A stretch of DNA of 64,000 bases from an uncultured Ignavibacteria bacterium (GCA_937974175.1 CALJIG010000025.1:1-64000), one strand, 5' to 3'. Counted from the stretch's first letter, positions 17,722-26,600 are shown. Notes: generated by a model from the sequence alone, not told the origin. A program made the numbers and translations.

Positions 17722-19125
17722 TTAAAGATTAAATTCTTTTATTGCCTTTGTTAGAATTTCTGAAGTTTCATCTTTACCGGTTGTTTCACAATAAAATCTT
17801 AATAATGGCTCTGTTCCTGAAGCGCGAACTATTAGCCAGCCATCTTCAAACATAAACTTTGTGCCATCTAATCCGTCAATTGAAATAATTTTTCTGCCTG
17901 CTATTTCATCACCGGCTTTCAATTCCTTACATTTAATAAGTGTTGCCTGCTTCTTCTCTTCTGTTGTACCAACATCGTTTCTTCTATAATAATAAGAACC
18001 GAATTCGTCTTCAAGTTCTTTTTTTAGTTGCGATATGCTTTTGCCATAAGCAGCCAGCATCTCAAGATACAGCATTCCGTTATAAACTCCGTCTCTCTCC
18101 GGCAAGTGTCCTTTTATACCAATACCGCCGCTTTCTTCAGCGCCTATCATTACATCTTCATTAATCATCAACTGAGAAATGTGCTTGAAGCCAATCTGAA
18201 CTGTTCTTAGTTCAATTCCATTCTTATCGCAGAATTTTTTTATTAAATCACTTGTTGAAAAGCCTCTTACAACCATTCCTCTCAAACCTTTTTTCTCGTA
18301 CAGATACTTTAATAAAAGAGCGAATGTTTTTTGTGCGTCTAAAAATTTTCCGGTTTCATCTATTATTGCTATTCTATCTGCATCGCCGTCTGTAACAATA
18401 CCTATATCAAATTTCCCTTCTTTAACTCTTTCACATACTTCACCAAGATTTTTTTCTACCGGTTCAGGCGCGCTTTTGCCGAATCCGGGATTTATCTCAC
18501 TGTGAATTTCAGTTACATTTATTAATCGACTGATAGTCTTTTGTCCTGCGCCGTACATGCAATCATAAATAACATTAAGATTGGCTGCATCAATAGCTTT
18601 TATATCAATCTTTTCTTTTAAATAATTTATATAGTAATCGTCGCCATCGAAGTATTCAACAATGCCTTCTGATAAAAGAGTATCCAGATTTTTTTTAATT
18701 TCAACTTCACCAATGTTTTTTAGTTCCGCTTCAATTTTTACTATTTCATCAGGACTCATGGAGCCGCCAAACTCATCTTTTAATTTATACCCGTTATACT
18801 TTGAAGGGTTGTGTGAAGCCGTAATCATAATGCCGAAAGCAAGATTGAGATCTCTTGAAAGAAGTGAAACTGTAGGAGTAGTTACAAATTTATTTACAAG
18901 TTTTGTCTTTATCCCTTCGTTACCGAATACCTCTGCAACAGCGGCGGCAAATGCATCCGATTGAAATCTTGTATCGTAGCCGATAATTATTCCATTTTTA
19001 ATCTTTGGATGATTTTTAAAAACTCTTGCTGTAGCCAAAGCTGCCCTTCTTACATTTGCAAAAGTATATGTATCACCGATAACAGCTCTCCAGCCGTCGG
19101 TACCAAATTTTACTGGTTCAGACAT
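17722..19125 (-). CDS. Phosphohexomutase (phosphoglucomutase/phosphomannomutase family)
   Basis: A 467-residue alpha-D-phosphohexomutase interconverting sugar 1- and 6-phosphates. FGTDGWRAVIGD opens the protein (7-18), the phosphoserine loop is TASHNPSKYNGYK (102-114, S104), the Mg loop is DGDADR (246-251), the sugar-specificity loop is GAEESGGIGIKGHLPERDG (about 323-341) and the phosphate-binding loop is RASGTEPLLRF near the C-terminus. The GEESGG-type loop fits glucose/mannose use. It lies 93 bases upstream of the EPS operon on the same strand and plausibly supplies hexose-1-phosphate for nucleotide-sugar synthesis. ATG start. Confidence 0.92.
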   Translation of the reverse strand: MSEPVKFGTDGWRAVIGDTYTFANVRRAALATARVFKNHPKIKNGIIIGYDTRFQSDAFAAAVAEVFGNEGIKTKLVNKFVTTPTVSLLSRDLNLAFGIMITASHNPSKYNGYKLKDEFGGSMSPDEIVKIEAELKNIGEVEIKKNLDTLLSEGIVEYFDGDDYYINYLKEKIDIKAIDAANLNVIYDCMYGAGQKTISRLINVTEIHSEINPGFGKSAPEPVEKNLGEVCERVKEGKFDIGIVTDGDADRIAIIDETGKFLDAQKTFALLLKYLYEKKGLRGMVVRGFSTSDLIKKFCDKNGIELRTVQIGFKHISQLMINEDVMIGAEESGGIGIKGHLPERDGVYNGMLYLEMLAAYGKSISQLKKELEDEFGSYYYRRNDVGTTEEKKQATLIKCKELKAGDEIAGRKIISIDGLDGTKFMFEDGWLIVRASGTEPLLRFYCETTGKDETSEILTKAIKEFNL

Positions 19126-19163
19126 TATTGTAAATTGTTTTAGATTTTTCTGCTTGTTAGTTC

Positions 19164-19580
19164 CTAGTTGGTTCTATGAGTATTAACCCATTCTTTCACA
19201 TACTCAATGGTCTGGAAAGTCGGAGTTCCGGGTGTAAACAATTGCCCGACACCCATTTTTTTAAGCTCCTCAATATCCGCATCAGGAATAATTCCGCCGC
19301 CGAATAATAAAACATCATTCATCCCCTTTTCATCCATTAGTTTCTTTACTTTAGGAAAGATTGTCATATGCGCACCGCTTAAAATACTGATACCGATTGC
19401 ATCGGCATCTTCCTGTAAAGCTGCTTCTACAATTGTTTCAGGTGTTTGCCTTAGCCCGGTGTAAATAACTTCAATCCCTGCATCTCTGAAAGCTGCAGCA
19501 ATTACTTTGGCGCCCCTATCGTGCCCGTCAAGCCCCACTTTACCTATTACAACTCTGATTTTTTTAGACGTATTTTCCAT
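19164..19580 (-). CDS. Stand-alone cobalamin-binding subunit (methylmalonyl-CoA mutase C-terminal type)
   Basis: A 138-residue B12-binding protein. DGHDRGAK (18-25) carries the cobalt-ligating H20 of the DxHxxG motif, SILSGAH and FGGGIIP are the second and third cobalamin-contact motifs. The length matches the small subunit or the C-terminal domain of methylmalonyl-CoA mutase, which isomerises methylmalonyl-CoA and succinyl-CoA. The catalytic large subunit is not in the window, so its partner must be elsewhere. It is transcribed in the same direction as the phosphohexomutase, 38 bases upstream of it. ATG start. A regulator or another B12 mutase partner is less likely. Confidence 0.9.
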   Translation of the reverse strand: MENTSKKIRVVIGKVGLDGHDRGAKVIAAAFRDAGIEVIYTGLRQTPETIVEAALQEDADAIGISILSGAHMTIFPKVKKLMDEKGMNDVLLFGGGIIPDADIEELKKMGVGQLFTPGTPTFQTIEYVKEWVNTHRTN

Positions 19581-19783
19581 AATTATGGAAATTATGATAA
19601 TTATTGATTTACTTCAAGGTATTTCCACCGATAAGAATGCCCTTATGACAGAAAAAATGCTATAATAGCTCCTAATTTATTGGCTAAGCAGGATAATGTA
19701 AAAGGAAGTCTAGCACTAATATATTTGATTTTCTAAATCAAACACTATCTGTCAAGTTATATTTCATACAACGGATATATTTC

Positions 19784-19805
19784 ACCCTATTAGTACTAAT
19801 AGGGT
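19784..19805. repeat. 22-bp perfect palindrome
   Basis: ACCCTATTAGT is followed immediately by its exact reverse complement. It is about 200 bases upstream of the B12-binding subunit gene start and lies within repeat island 1. It could be a protein-binding site or a hairpin of a degraded mobile repeat; there is no U-run to make it a terminator. Confidence 0.6.
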
Positions 19806-19850
19806 AAGATTTGTTGATTTATTCTAATATTTTGTGGAAATTATAGTGGC

Positions 19851-19892
19851 GTTATGAGTTATGAGTTATGAGTTATGAGTTATGAGTTATGA
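19851..19892. repeat. Heptamer tandem array (gttatga)x6
   Basis: Six exact consecutive copies of the heptamer gttatga. The seven-base period recurs in the other simple arrays of this window (42071-42254). It is non-coding and would frameshift any reading frame that crossed it on gain or loss of one unit. Confidence 0.9.
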
Positions 19893-20003
19893 ATCGAGCA
19901 TTAACACAAGGCTTCCCCCTCTTCCGCTAAAGCTGAACTAGATAATTGATAGCTTTACAAGGAGGGGGAATGAGGGGGCGGTATCATAAGTAACCTGAAA
20001 AAT

Positions 20004-21007
20004 AAAATCCGACTTTTTTCCGACCAATTCATTCAATTAATAATTAGTAATTAATAATGAATAATAGCTCGTAATTTATAATTTTGAATTCGTAATTGAA
20101 ACAAGAATCCGACCAAAATCCGACTTTTTCAATTAACATTTAGCAATTAGCAATTAACAGAAAAGCCGACTTTTTTCCGACCAAATAGGAAAATGAAAAT
20201 AATAGTAACCCCATCCTTTAGGATGGGGACTAAAATTCTGCCTGATAAAACCCCCTCCTTAATAAGGAGGGGGAAGGGGGTGGTTAACATAATTTAACCC
20301 TGAAGGGTTACTTTGGAATTTCTCAAACCCCATCCTAAAGGATGGGGTTACTGTTTGACGGTGCAATTTAAGAATCAAAAAATCCATCAAAAATTCATCA
20401 CTGACGAAAAATGAAAATAGTCGTTGTTGTTTTACTAATCGGGAAGAACAAATCCCGACTTTTTGCAATTATCATTCAGCAATTAATACGCCTTGGCGGA
20501 AACAGAAAATCCGACTTTTTTCCGACCAATTCATTCAATTAATAATTAGTAATTAATAATGAATAATAGCTCGTAATTTATAATTTTGAATTCGTAATTG
20601 AAACAAGAATCCGACCAAAATCCGACTTTTTCAATTAACATTTAGCAATTAGCAATTAACAGAAAAGCCGACTTTTTTCCGACCAAATAGGAAAATGAAA
20701 ATAATAGTAACCCCATCCTTTAGGATGGGGACTAAAATTCTGCCTGATAAAACCCCCTCCTTAATAAGGAGGGGGAAGGGGGTGGTTAACATAATTTAAC
20801 CCTGAAGGGTTACTTTGGAATTTCTCAAACCCCATCCTAAAGGATGGGGTTACTGTTTGACGGTGCAATTTAAGAATCAAAAAATCCATCAAAAATTCAT
20901 CACTGACGAAAAATGAAAATAGTCGTTGTTGTTTTACTAATCGGGAAGAACAAATCCCGACTTTTTGCAATTATCATTCAGCAATTAATACGCCTTGGCG
21001 GAAACAG
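20004..21007. repeat. Perfect 502-bp tandem duplication
   Basis: Positions 20004-20505 and 20506-21007 appear identical on reading, and a third partial start of about 24 bases follows at 21008-21031. The repeat junction is the CCGACTTTTTTCCGACC-containing block. Each unit contains hairpins at 20209-20228, 20251-20273, 20295-20310 and 20327-20348 (plus 502 for the second copy). The absence of visible divergence suggests a very recent duplication, possibly by recombination between the short boundary repeats, or an assembly artefact. Confidence 0.92.
20209..20348. repeat. Cluster of four hairpins in each duplicated unit
   Basis: The stems are CCCCATCC/GGATGGGG (20209-20228), CCCCCTCCTTA/TAAGGAGGGGG (20251-20273), TAACCCT/AGGGTTA (20295-20310) and AACCCCATCC/GGATGGGGTT (20327-20348). 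The same set recurs 502 bases downstream. The CCCCCTCCTT/AAGGAGGGGG hairpin also occurs at 43361-43383 in island 2. These resemble short interspersed palindromic elements; no function is evident. Confidence 0.85.
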
Positions 21008-21323
21008 AAAATCCGACTTTTTTCCGACCAAAATCAGAAAAGAAAATTATCGGTATTGAAAAAACAACAACAACATTTTGAAAATCCGACCAAAACCCGA
21101 CCAAAATCGAAAATAGAATTTATGCAAAGTGAAAATAATGATAATTTGTAACTTGGAATTTGAAACTTGTAACTGAAACAAAAATCCGACTTTTTTCCGA
21201 CCAAATAAAATATAAATACTTATATTATATTTTGAATTTAAACCTTTTCGTGAAAAGTCTGTCTTATATTCAGACGTCTATAAAATTTACTTCTGAATAA
21301 TTATTAATCTTAACCTTTTCAAC

Positions 21324-22310
21324 ATGAATAAACTAAAAAGAGCACCCCTTCTTTTTATTTTGCCTGCATTGCTGATACTACTGAATATTACAGGTTGTAA
21401 TAAAAACGAAGTAACTTCTGCAAACTCAGGGACAGAAGATGAATATTTAACAAACGAAGCTGTTCAGTCAACTGACGGTTCAAATGATGATGATAACGAA
21501 ATTCTCGGCAATCAAATTACGGACTTTTCTGATGACGGCGCTGTATTTAATAATACAAATGTTCCGCTTACCGGATACGATTCATTAAGATTTTATGGAA
21601 GAAGAGTTACCGGCGTAACAGTCGCGACCACCTTTACAGTTAATACCGATACATTAAAATCTTTGAATGTTAAAAGAACAATTACCGGCAATTTTATAAT
21701 TAAAGGATATATTGGCGGTGTACTTGACTCGATTTCAAAACCATATACTGAAGTACAAAACAGAACTGCGACTTTTAAAAGGATTAACAGAACTGAAGTT
21801 CACAGAAGAAACTGGAGATTATATCAGGTATCTGCTGTTGACGGGCAAACAACTGCTCCGCAGCAAGGAAAATCAAATATTACTATGAACAAGGTTGAAG
21901 TTTATAAGAACGATGCATTAGTTCTGACTCTTAACGGACCTGACTTTACAACGAATGTATTTACTACAAGATATTTTTCAGGCGGAGGTGTGTTTAACTG
22001 GGGAAGGAACAATACTATCAAAGTTAAAGTATATTTAACAAGCAATCAGTCCGATACTGATTTTGTTGCCTTTCATTGGGCAAGAAACTCTTTTGGATTT
22101 CACAGAGTACCGTTTGCTATGACTTCCCAGGTTGTTAACGGGGGAAACTACGACAGAGTTTATGAAAAAACATTTGATATATACGGCTCACACAGATTTG
22201 GAGTATTTAATTCGTTTATCAGCGCTAATACAAGAAAATCCTTATGGGATAATAATCCGGGAGAATTCTCATCTACGTATATGGGAGTTCCCTATAGAAT
22301 TTCATTCTAA
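21324..22310 (+). CDS. Putative lipoprotein of unknown function
   Basis: A 328-residue protein with a lipoprotein signal peptide: positively charged start MNKLKRAP, hydrophobic core, then lipobox ITGC with the acylated cysteine near residue 25. The next ~40 residues are acidic and low-complexity (DGSNDDDNE), typical of a linker. The remainder is rich in T, N, R and beta-prone segments such as YDSLRFYGRRVTGVT and VNGGNYDRVYEKTFDIYG; no catalytic motif was recognised. It is monocistronic, ended by a hairpin terminator at 22333-22356, and precedes a sigma factor operon. It probably sits at a membrane surface facing the periplasm or outside. ATG start. Confidence 0.75.
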   Translation: MNKLKRAPLLFILPALLILLNITGCNKNEVTSANSGTEDEYLTNEAVQSTDGSNDDDNEILGNQITDFSDDGAVFNNTNVPLTGYDSLRFYGRRVTGVTVATTFTVNTDTLKSLNVKRTITGNFIIKGYIGGVLDSISKPYTEVQNRTATFKRINRTEVHRRNWRLYQVSAVDGQTTAPQQGKSNITMNKVEVYKNDALVLTLNGPDFTTNVFTTRYFSGGGVFNWGRNNTIKVKVYLTSNQSDTDFVAFHWARNSFGFHRVPFAMTSQVVNGGNYDRVYEKTFDIYGSHRFGVFNSFISANTRKSLWDNNPGEFSSTYMGVPYRISF

Positions 22311-22332
22311 GGATTCATTGAAAAATTTAACT

Positions 22333-22365
22333 GACGCTGCCTAAAACGGCAGCGTCTAATTTTTG
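22333..22365 (+). terminator. Rho-independent terminator after the lipoprotein gene
   Basis: A perfect 9-bp stem GACGCTGCC/GGCAGCGTC (22333-22341 and 22348-22356) with loop TAAAAC is followed by TAATTTTTGG. It lies 23 bases after the stop codon of the lipoprotein gene and before the sigma factor gene. Confidence 0.85.
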
Positions 22366-22420
22366 GAGCATTTTAACATCGAAAAGAATTTAGTATTTTA
22401 GTGTAAACCTAAAAAGTGTA

Positions 22421-23017
22421 TTGACTGGCGATTTGATAAATATAGATTCAGATGACATAGAAATAATTGATAGTTTTAAAAAGGGAAATGAGCATGCTTT
22501 TAATATTCTGGTAAATAAATATCAAAAAAAAATTTACTGGATAGTACGGAAGATGGTTCTTGACCACGATGATGCAAACGATATTACACAGGACATATTT
22601 ATAAAGATTCACAGTTCTTTAAAAGACTTCCGGGGTGATTCAAAATTTTTCACTTACATATACAAAATAAGTGTTAATTTTTGCCTGAACCACATAAGCA
22701 AAAAAAAGAGAACAAGTAACAGAGAAATAGATATAGAAGACGATACATTGGATATTAAAAGCACTGACATGGGAACAGATGAGCATTACGATGAAAAAAG
22801 AAAACAAAAGCTTCTTAAAGAAGCAATTGAAAATCTTGAAGGTCAGCAGAGAGCAGTATTTAACATGAGATTTTATGATAACCTTAGCTACGAAGAAATT
22901 GCAGCAATGATGAATAAATCTGTCGGCGGTATGAAGGCAAATTATTTTCATGCTGTCAAAAAAATCGAAGCTTACATAAAAAGTAAAAAAGATATAAAAG
23001 AAATTTTTAGCTCTTAA
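22421..23017 (+). CDS. RNA polymerase sigma factor, ECF (RpoE-like)
   Basis: A 198-residue ECF sigma factor. Region 2 (about residues 23-90) contains YQKKIYWIVRKMV, DANDITQDIFIKIHSSLKDF and FFTYIYKISVNFCLNH; region 4 (about 135-190) contains LEGQQRAVFNMRFYDNLSYEEIAAMMNKSVGGMKANYFHAVKK-type helix-turn-helix sequence, here interrupted in quotation for brevity at LSYEEIAAMMNKS. It directs core polymerase to its own promoter class. The start chosen is TTG at 22421; a second in-frame TTG is at 22433 and no ATG is available nearby. It is followed 24 bases later by a membrane-anchored probable anti-sigma factor, a standard arrangement for release on envelope stress. Confidence 0.9.
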   Translation: MTGDLINIDSDDIEIIDSFKKGNEHAFNILVNKYQKKIYWIVRKMVLDHDDANDITQDIFIKIHSSLKDFRGDSKFFTYIYKISVNFCLNHISKKKRTSNREIDIEDDTLDIKSTDMGTDEHYDEKRKQKLLKEAIENLEGQQRAVFNMRFYDNLSYEEIAAMMNKSVGGMKANYFHAVKKIEAYIKSKKDIKEIFSS

Positions 23018-23041
23018 AAGTAGTAAACAATAAACAACGAT

Positions 23042-23749
23042 ATGGAAAATAATCATTTTGACGAGCTGCTTTACAGTCTTCCGGATTATATTACGGGAGA
23101 GCTTGATGACGAAAAAATAAAGGGAGAGATAGAAGCAAAATTACTGGTCGACTCATCCTTCAGGGAAGAATACGATTCATTGAAATCAACAATGAATTTC
23201 CTGCAAGAAGCTGAACTAGAGCCGCCTTCGGAAGTATATTTTGCGAATTTGCAGGCTAATATTCTTTCTAAAGTCCGCAAAGAAAGCCCTTCAGAAAAAC
23301 GAAGTATTTTAGGAAGACTTGTAGGATATTGGAAAGTAGTTGTGCCCGCTCTTACAGTGTGTGTTGTACTTGTTATTTATTCACAGAATATGAATTCCCC
23401 GCAGCTTCCTTTAACAGAAAATAAAGTGCAGACCACTTTAACTGAAAAGCAGGACAATAAAAACCATGATACTGCCGGAAAAGATGAAGTATTAGCAAAA
23501 GAAAATTCTTCTATAGATAACACTGTAACATCGGGAGAATCTGAATTCAATCCAAAATACAAAAAGCAAATTTCAATATCTTCAAATGAAATATTATCTT
23601 CTGAAGATAATTCATCATACACGGATGAACCGGATGGAAGCATTTTATTTGGAAGAGATGAGGAAACACAGGCACAGGATGAATATGACAATTTATCGGC
23701 TGATGACCAGCTGGATATATTACAAAGCCTGAAAGATAAAAAATTATAA
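23042..23749 (+). CDS. Probable membrane-anchored anti-sigma factor
   Basis: A 235-residue protein with a cytoplasmic N-terminal region (LLYSLPDYITGELDDEKIKGEI, a typical anti-sigma opening, here residues about 9-30), one membrane helix at about 97-114, and an acidic, disordered periplasmic tail. No HxxxCxxC zinc motif is present, so it is a non-zinc member or highly diverged. Its position directly after the ECF sigma gene supports the role of holding that sigma factor at the membrane. The assignment rests on topology and context more than on a diagnostic motif. ATG start. Confidence 0.75.
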   Translation: MENNHFDELLYSLPDYITGELDDEKIKGEIEAKLLVDSSFREEYDSLKSTMNFLQEAELEPPSEVYFANLQANILSKVRKESPSEKRSILGRLVGYWKVVVPALTVCVVLVIYSQNMNSPQLPLTENKVQTTLTEKQDNKNHDTAGKDEVLAKENSSIDNTVTSGESEFNPKYKKQISISSNEILSSEDNSSYTDEPDGSILFGRDEETQAQDEYDNLSADDQLDILQSLKDKKL

Positions 23750-23759
23750 TTTAACCTTT

Positions 23760-24209
23760 ATGAAAAATTTTATTCTCATTGTAATAATATTTATAGTTTC
23801 ATTTTCAGCTGCTAATGCTCAGCCGAAAAAAATGACTGACGAGCTTAAAAAAATAAGAAAGGAAAAATATCTGGAGAATGTATCTGTAGATGATGCAACT
23901 GCAGACAGGTATTTTGAACTTTTCGATGAAAACTTTCTTGCAGTCAAAAAACTGAGCAAGCAAAAGAAAGAGAATATGGAGTATATAGAAAAAAATATTG
24001 AGGCAGCAGATGTTTCATCCAGGATAGAAGAAATTCTTGATATAGATTCAAAGATTGTGGAAAAGAAAAAAGATCTTTACACTCAATTGAAAACTTTTTT
24101 ATCTCCTAAACAGATTGCTCAGTCAATAATATTTCAACTGAAATTCAATAAAGAACTAAAGAATCAAATAGACAAAAGAAAAGATAAACGCCGTAAAGAG
24201 GAAAGATAA
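23760..24209 (+). CDS. Periplasmic helical protein, Spy/CpxP-like by context
   Basis: A 149-residue exported protein. The signal peptide MKNFILIVIIFIVSFSAANA ends before Q21. The mature part is highly charged and helical, with LKTFLSPKQIAQSIIFQLKF near 107-127 recalling the LTxxQ segment of Spy/CpxP-type periplasmic chaperones and heavy-metal-sensing proteins, and ends in a lysine/arginine-rich tail. It begins 10 bases after the anti-sigma gene and is probably cotranscribed, suggesting a stress-sensing or chaperone role in the periplasm. Family assignment is tentative. Confidence 0.65.
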   Translation: MKNFILIVIIFIVSFSAANAQPKKMTDELKKIRKEKYLENVSVDDATADRYFELFDENFLAVKKLSKQKKENMEYIEKNIEAADVSSRIEEILDIDSKIVEKKKDLYTQLKTFLSPKQIAQSIIFQLKFNKELKNQIDKRKDKRRKEER

Positions 24210-24211
24210 CG

Positions 24212-24613
24212 TCACCTGCAATACAGCTCCATCGCTTCTTTTGCTTCTTTAAGACCAAAATTCATTGCTTCCTGAAAATCCAGACAGGCTTTATCGGATT
24301 TTCCTAAACCCAGATATGCTATACCCCTGCCATAAAAAGCTTCGGAGTAATTAAACTTTTGTCTGATACAAGTAGAATAATCTTTTAATGCTTCATTAAA
24401 TTTTTTGACTGCAAGATAAACTGTACCTCTTCCGTGATATGCTTTATAATAAGTTGAATCAGATTCTATCGCCATATTAAAACTGGACATAGCAGAATCC
24501 ATCTGCCCTTTTTGCATAAAATAATTACCTCTGTTATAAAGCTCATTAGCTGACTGTGAGAATCCTGCATTGTAGAATAGGACAATGAAAATTGTTAATA
24601 ATAATAATTTCAT
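24212..24613 (-). CDS. Small exported TPR protein
   Basis: A 133-residue protein with a signal peptide (MKLLLLTIFIVLFYNAGFS, cleavage near residue 20) and three tandem tetratricopeptide repeats: ANELYNRGNYFMQKGQMDSA, YYKAYHGRGTVYLAVKKFNE and YSEAFYGRGIAYLGLGKSDK, each about 34 residues apart. TPR units bind peptides or scaffold complexes; this one would act in the periplasm. It converges on the sigma-operon helper gene with only 2 bases between stops and follows the T9SS-sorted gene by 9 bases, so those two may be cotranscribed. Partner unknown. Confidence 0.82.
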   Translation of the reverse strand: MKLLLLTIFIVLFYNAGFSQSANELYNRGNYFMQKGQMDSAMSSFNMAIESDSTYYKAYHGRGTVYLAVKKFNEALKDYSTCIRQKFNYSEAFYGRGIAYLGLGKSDKACLDFQEAMNFGLKEAKEAMELYCR

Positions 24614-24622
24614 TTTAAAAAT

Positions 24623-25837
24623 TTATTTTGCTAAAATCATTTTTTGAGTAAGAGTACCTTCAGGTGTTTCTAACGAATAGAAATAGATTCCTGTTCCAAA
24701 ACCATCCATATTAATTTTTTCATCATAATTTCCGGCTTTGAAGAAACCTTCTTTTATAACTCTTATTAATTTTCCTGACACATCATACACCGATAATTTT
24801 ATATGTGAATTTTTATCTAAAGAAAAATTTATATTTGTAGAAGGATTGAAAGGATTAGGATAATTTTGATTTAATCTGAAAGAAAGACTTACTTCACTTA
24901 CATTATTTTCTATACCGACTATCTCGGTAATATTTCTTTTCCAGCCTCCGGCAAAGTCTGTTCCTGCGTAAACTTTAGTTGCGCTTACACCCATAGCAGT
25001 TATTAACTGATTTGATAATCCCTGATTGAAAGCAACCCAAACATTTCCGCCGTTAAATGTGGCAAACACTCCTGATTGTGTTGCAGCAATCACTTTATTT
25101 CCTGTTGCGGCTAAGCCATTAATTGTTGTATTAAGCAATCCATTATTTATCTGTGTCCAGCTTCCGCCGTTATCGGTTGATTTAAAAACACCGGCGCCAT
25201 ACGTACCGCAATAAATATCATTCCCCAGATAAGTAAAACAAGGTACATATTGATTTATTAAACCTGTATTCACAGCAGTCCAGCTTGCCCCTTGATTTGT
25301 AGAACGAAACACTCCGCCGCCATAAGTACCTGCATATACATCGGAGCCTTTTGTTAAGAGACCTATGACAGTTTGATTTGTTAATCCTGAATTTGACTGT
25401 ACCCATGTAGTTGCGGGACCATCGCAAATAAAAACACCGCCGCCATAAGTACCGGTTAAAAGTTTAGTTCCTATAGTGGTAAAAGCCGATATACTGAAAT
25501 TTGTTATTCCGCTATTTGTAGGAGTCCAGTCAGAGCTGATATTCAAATTATTATAGAACACTCCTGAGTTAGTACCTATCACTACGCTGGTTCCATACAA
25601 AGTCATAGCATAAACACCGTTATCAATAAGTCCTGCGCCTGAGTTTATCCACGTAAGTCCGTCGTCAGTTGTATAATTGAATTTATTATTGGCAGTACCG
25701 ACAAATACTTTTCCGGTAACCGGAAGTATGCACTTCATCTGCGCTCCGGCAGGTCCGTTCATCGTTACCCATTGAGTAAAGCCCTTTGATGAAACCAATA
25801 ACATAAGAATAAAGACAGAGTAGAATATTTTTTTCAC
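24623..25837 (-). CDS. Secreted beta-propeller protein with type IX secretion C-terminal sorting domain
   Basis: A 404-residue exported protein. After a signal peptide (MKKIFYSVFILMLLVSSKGF), about seven repeated units carry TGTYGGGVF- or AGTYGGGVF-like segments with S/T-D-NGGSWTQI motifs, as in BNR/sortilin-type propellers. The C-terminal ~75 residues (NYPNPFNPSTNINFSLD, VYDVSGKLIRVI, GIYFYSLETPEGTLTQKMI, quoted in parts) are a classic type A T9SS sorting domain that directs export across the outer membrane. The start is GTG and is required to keep the signal peptide. The ligand is unknown; this gene is the main evidence for T9SS in the organism. Confidence 0.9.
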   Translation of the reverse strand: MKKIFYSVFILMLLVSSKGFTQWVTMNGPAGAQMKCILPVTGKVFVGTANNKFNYTTDDGLTWINSGAGLIDNGVYAMTLYGTSVVIGTNSGVFYNNLNISSDWTPTNSGITNFSISAFTTIGTKLLTGTYGGGVFICDGPATTWVQSNSGLTNQTVIGLLTKGSDVYAGTYGGGVFRSTNQGASWTAVNTGLINQYVPCFTYLGNDIYCGTYGAGVFKSTDNGGSWTQINNGLLNTTINGLAATGNKVIAATQSGVFATFNGGNVWVAFNQGLSNQLITAMGVSATKVYAGTDFAGGWKRNITEIVGIENNVSEVSLSFRLNQNYPNPFNPSTNINFSLDKNSHIKLSVYDVSGKLIRVIKEGFFKAGNYDEKINMDGFGTGIYFYSLETPEGTLTQKMILAK

Positions 25838-25964
25838 TTAGGAGGATTATTTATACAATACACAAAATTAACTTTTTTATTTAACTAAATGAATTGAATT
25901 CAGAATACTTGTATCAAACTTTTTTGTTTCGGCATTTATTCATATTTTTAGTAAAATTTCCAGT

Positions 25965-26600
25965 ATGATTGAAATCACTCACTATATAAAAACCTTTATT
26001 GCTGTATTTGTATTGGTAAATCCTCTCGAAGGAATACCTTTATTTCTTAATGAGACGCAAAACGTACCTAAGGAAAAAAGATTAGCCATTGCAAGAAAAG
26101 CATCTATAGGTGTTACGGTGATTTTATTGTTTTCACTTTTTCTGGGACGATTGATACTCGAATTATTCGGAATTGATTTAGCAGCGTTTCAGCTTTCAGG
26201 CGGAATAATAATTTTTATAATTGCTTTGAAAATGGTTTTAACCAGTGATGATAGTTCAAAAGATCCCGGCAATACAGCGCAACCGGCTAAAGATCCTTCC
26301 AGTATTGCAATTGTTCCACTGGCAATTCCGCTTTTAGCGGGACCGGGACCAATCTCAACGATAATTCTTTACGGAAATATGGGAACGGGTATAGTGCATT
26401 ATAGTGTACTTGCAGGGATAATTTTCGCAGTAGGATTTGCAACCTGGCTATCTTTAAAAGCTGCTGCGCCGATGACAACTTTTCTTCATCAGTCCGGCGT
26501 AAATGTGCTTACAAAAATTTCAGGCCTTCTGGTAGCAGCTATAGCCGCTGAAATGGCATTAACGGGATTAATGAAACTTCTTCCAAAGCTTCCTCATTAA
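25965..26600 (+). CDS. MarC-family inner-membrane protein
   Basis: A 211-residue protein with six predicted membrane helices. VLVNPLEGIPLFLNET (about 17-32), LFGIDLAAFQLSGGIIIF near 68-85 and VPLAIPLLAGPGPISTII near 117-134 are the conserved family segments. MarC proteins are integral membrane proteins of unsettled function; early claims of a role in multiple antibiotic resistance were not upheld. It is divergent from the propeller gene (127 bases between starts) and is followed 42 bases later by a CapA-like gene. ATG start. Confidence 0.9.
   Translation: MIEITHYIKTFIAVFVLVNPLEGIPLFLNETQNVPKEKRLAIARKASIGVTVILLFSLFLGRLILELFGIDLAAFQLSGGIIIFIIALKMVLTSDDSSKDPGNTAQPAKDPSSIAIVPLAIPLLAGPGPISTIILYGNMGTGIVHYSVLAGIIFAVGFATWLSLKAAAPMTTFLHQSGVNVLTKISGLLVAAIAAEMALTGLMKLLPKLPH

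Larger units (their letters stand above)
19581..21323. repeat. Non-coding repeat island 1
   Basis: A 1.7-kb stretch without a credible gene. It contains a 22-bp perfect palindrome (19784-19805), a hairpin at 19724-19742, a heptamer array (19851-19892), a G/C-rich inverted repeat around 19910-19975, a 502-bp perfect tandem duplication (20004-21007), nine CCGAC-N6-CCGAC motifs and several pyrimidine/purine hairpins inside each duplicated unit. Open frames inside it repeat only because the DNA repeats. It separates two divergently transcribed genes, so it must also hold the promoters for 19580 (minus) and 21324 (plus), but no clear promoter consensus was seen. Confidence 0.85.

Noticed and set aside
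17940..18964. Several plus-strand frames opposite the phosphohexomutase gene
   Set aside because: They are antisense shadows of a well-supported enzyme gene and have no coherent protein features.
20259..20970. Two identical 69-codon frames on the minus strand, 502 bases apart
   Set aside because: They exist only because the DNA is tandemly duplicated; they run through palindromes and have no start context or recognisable protein features.
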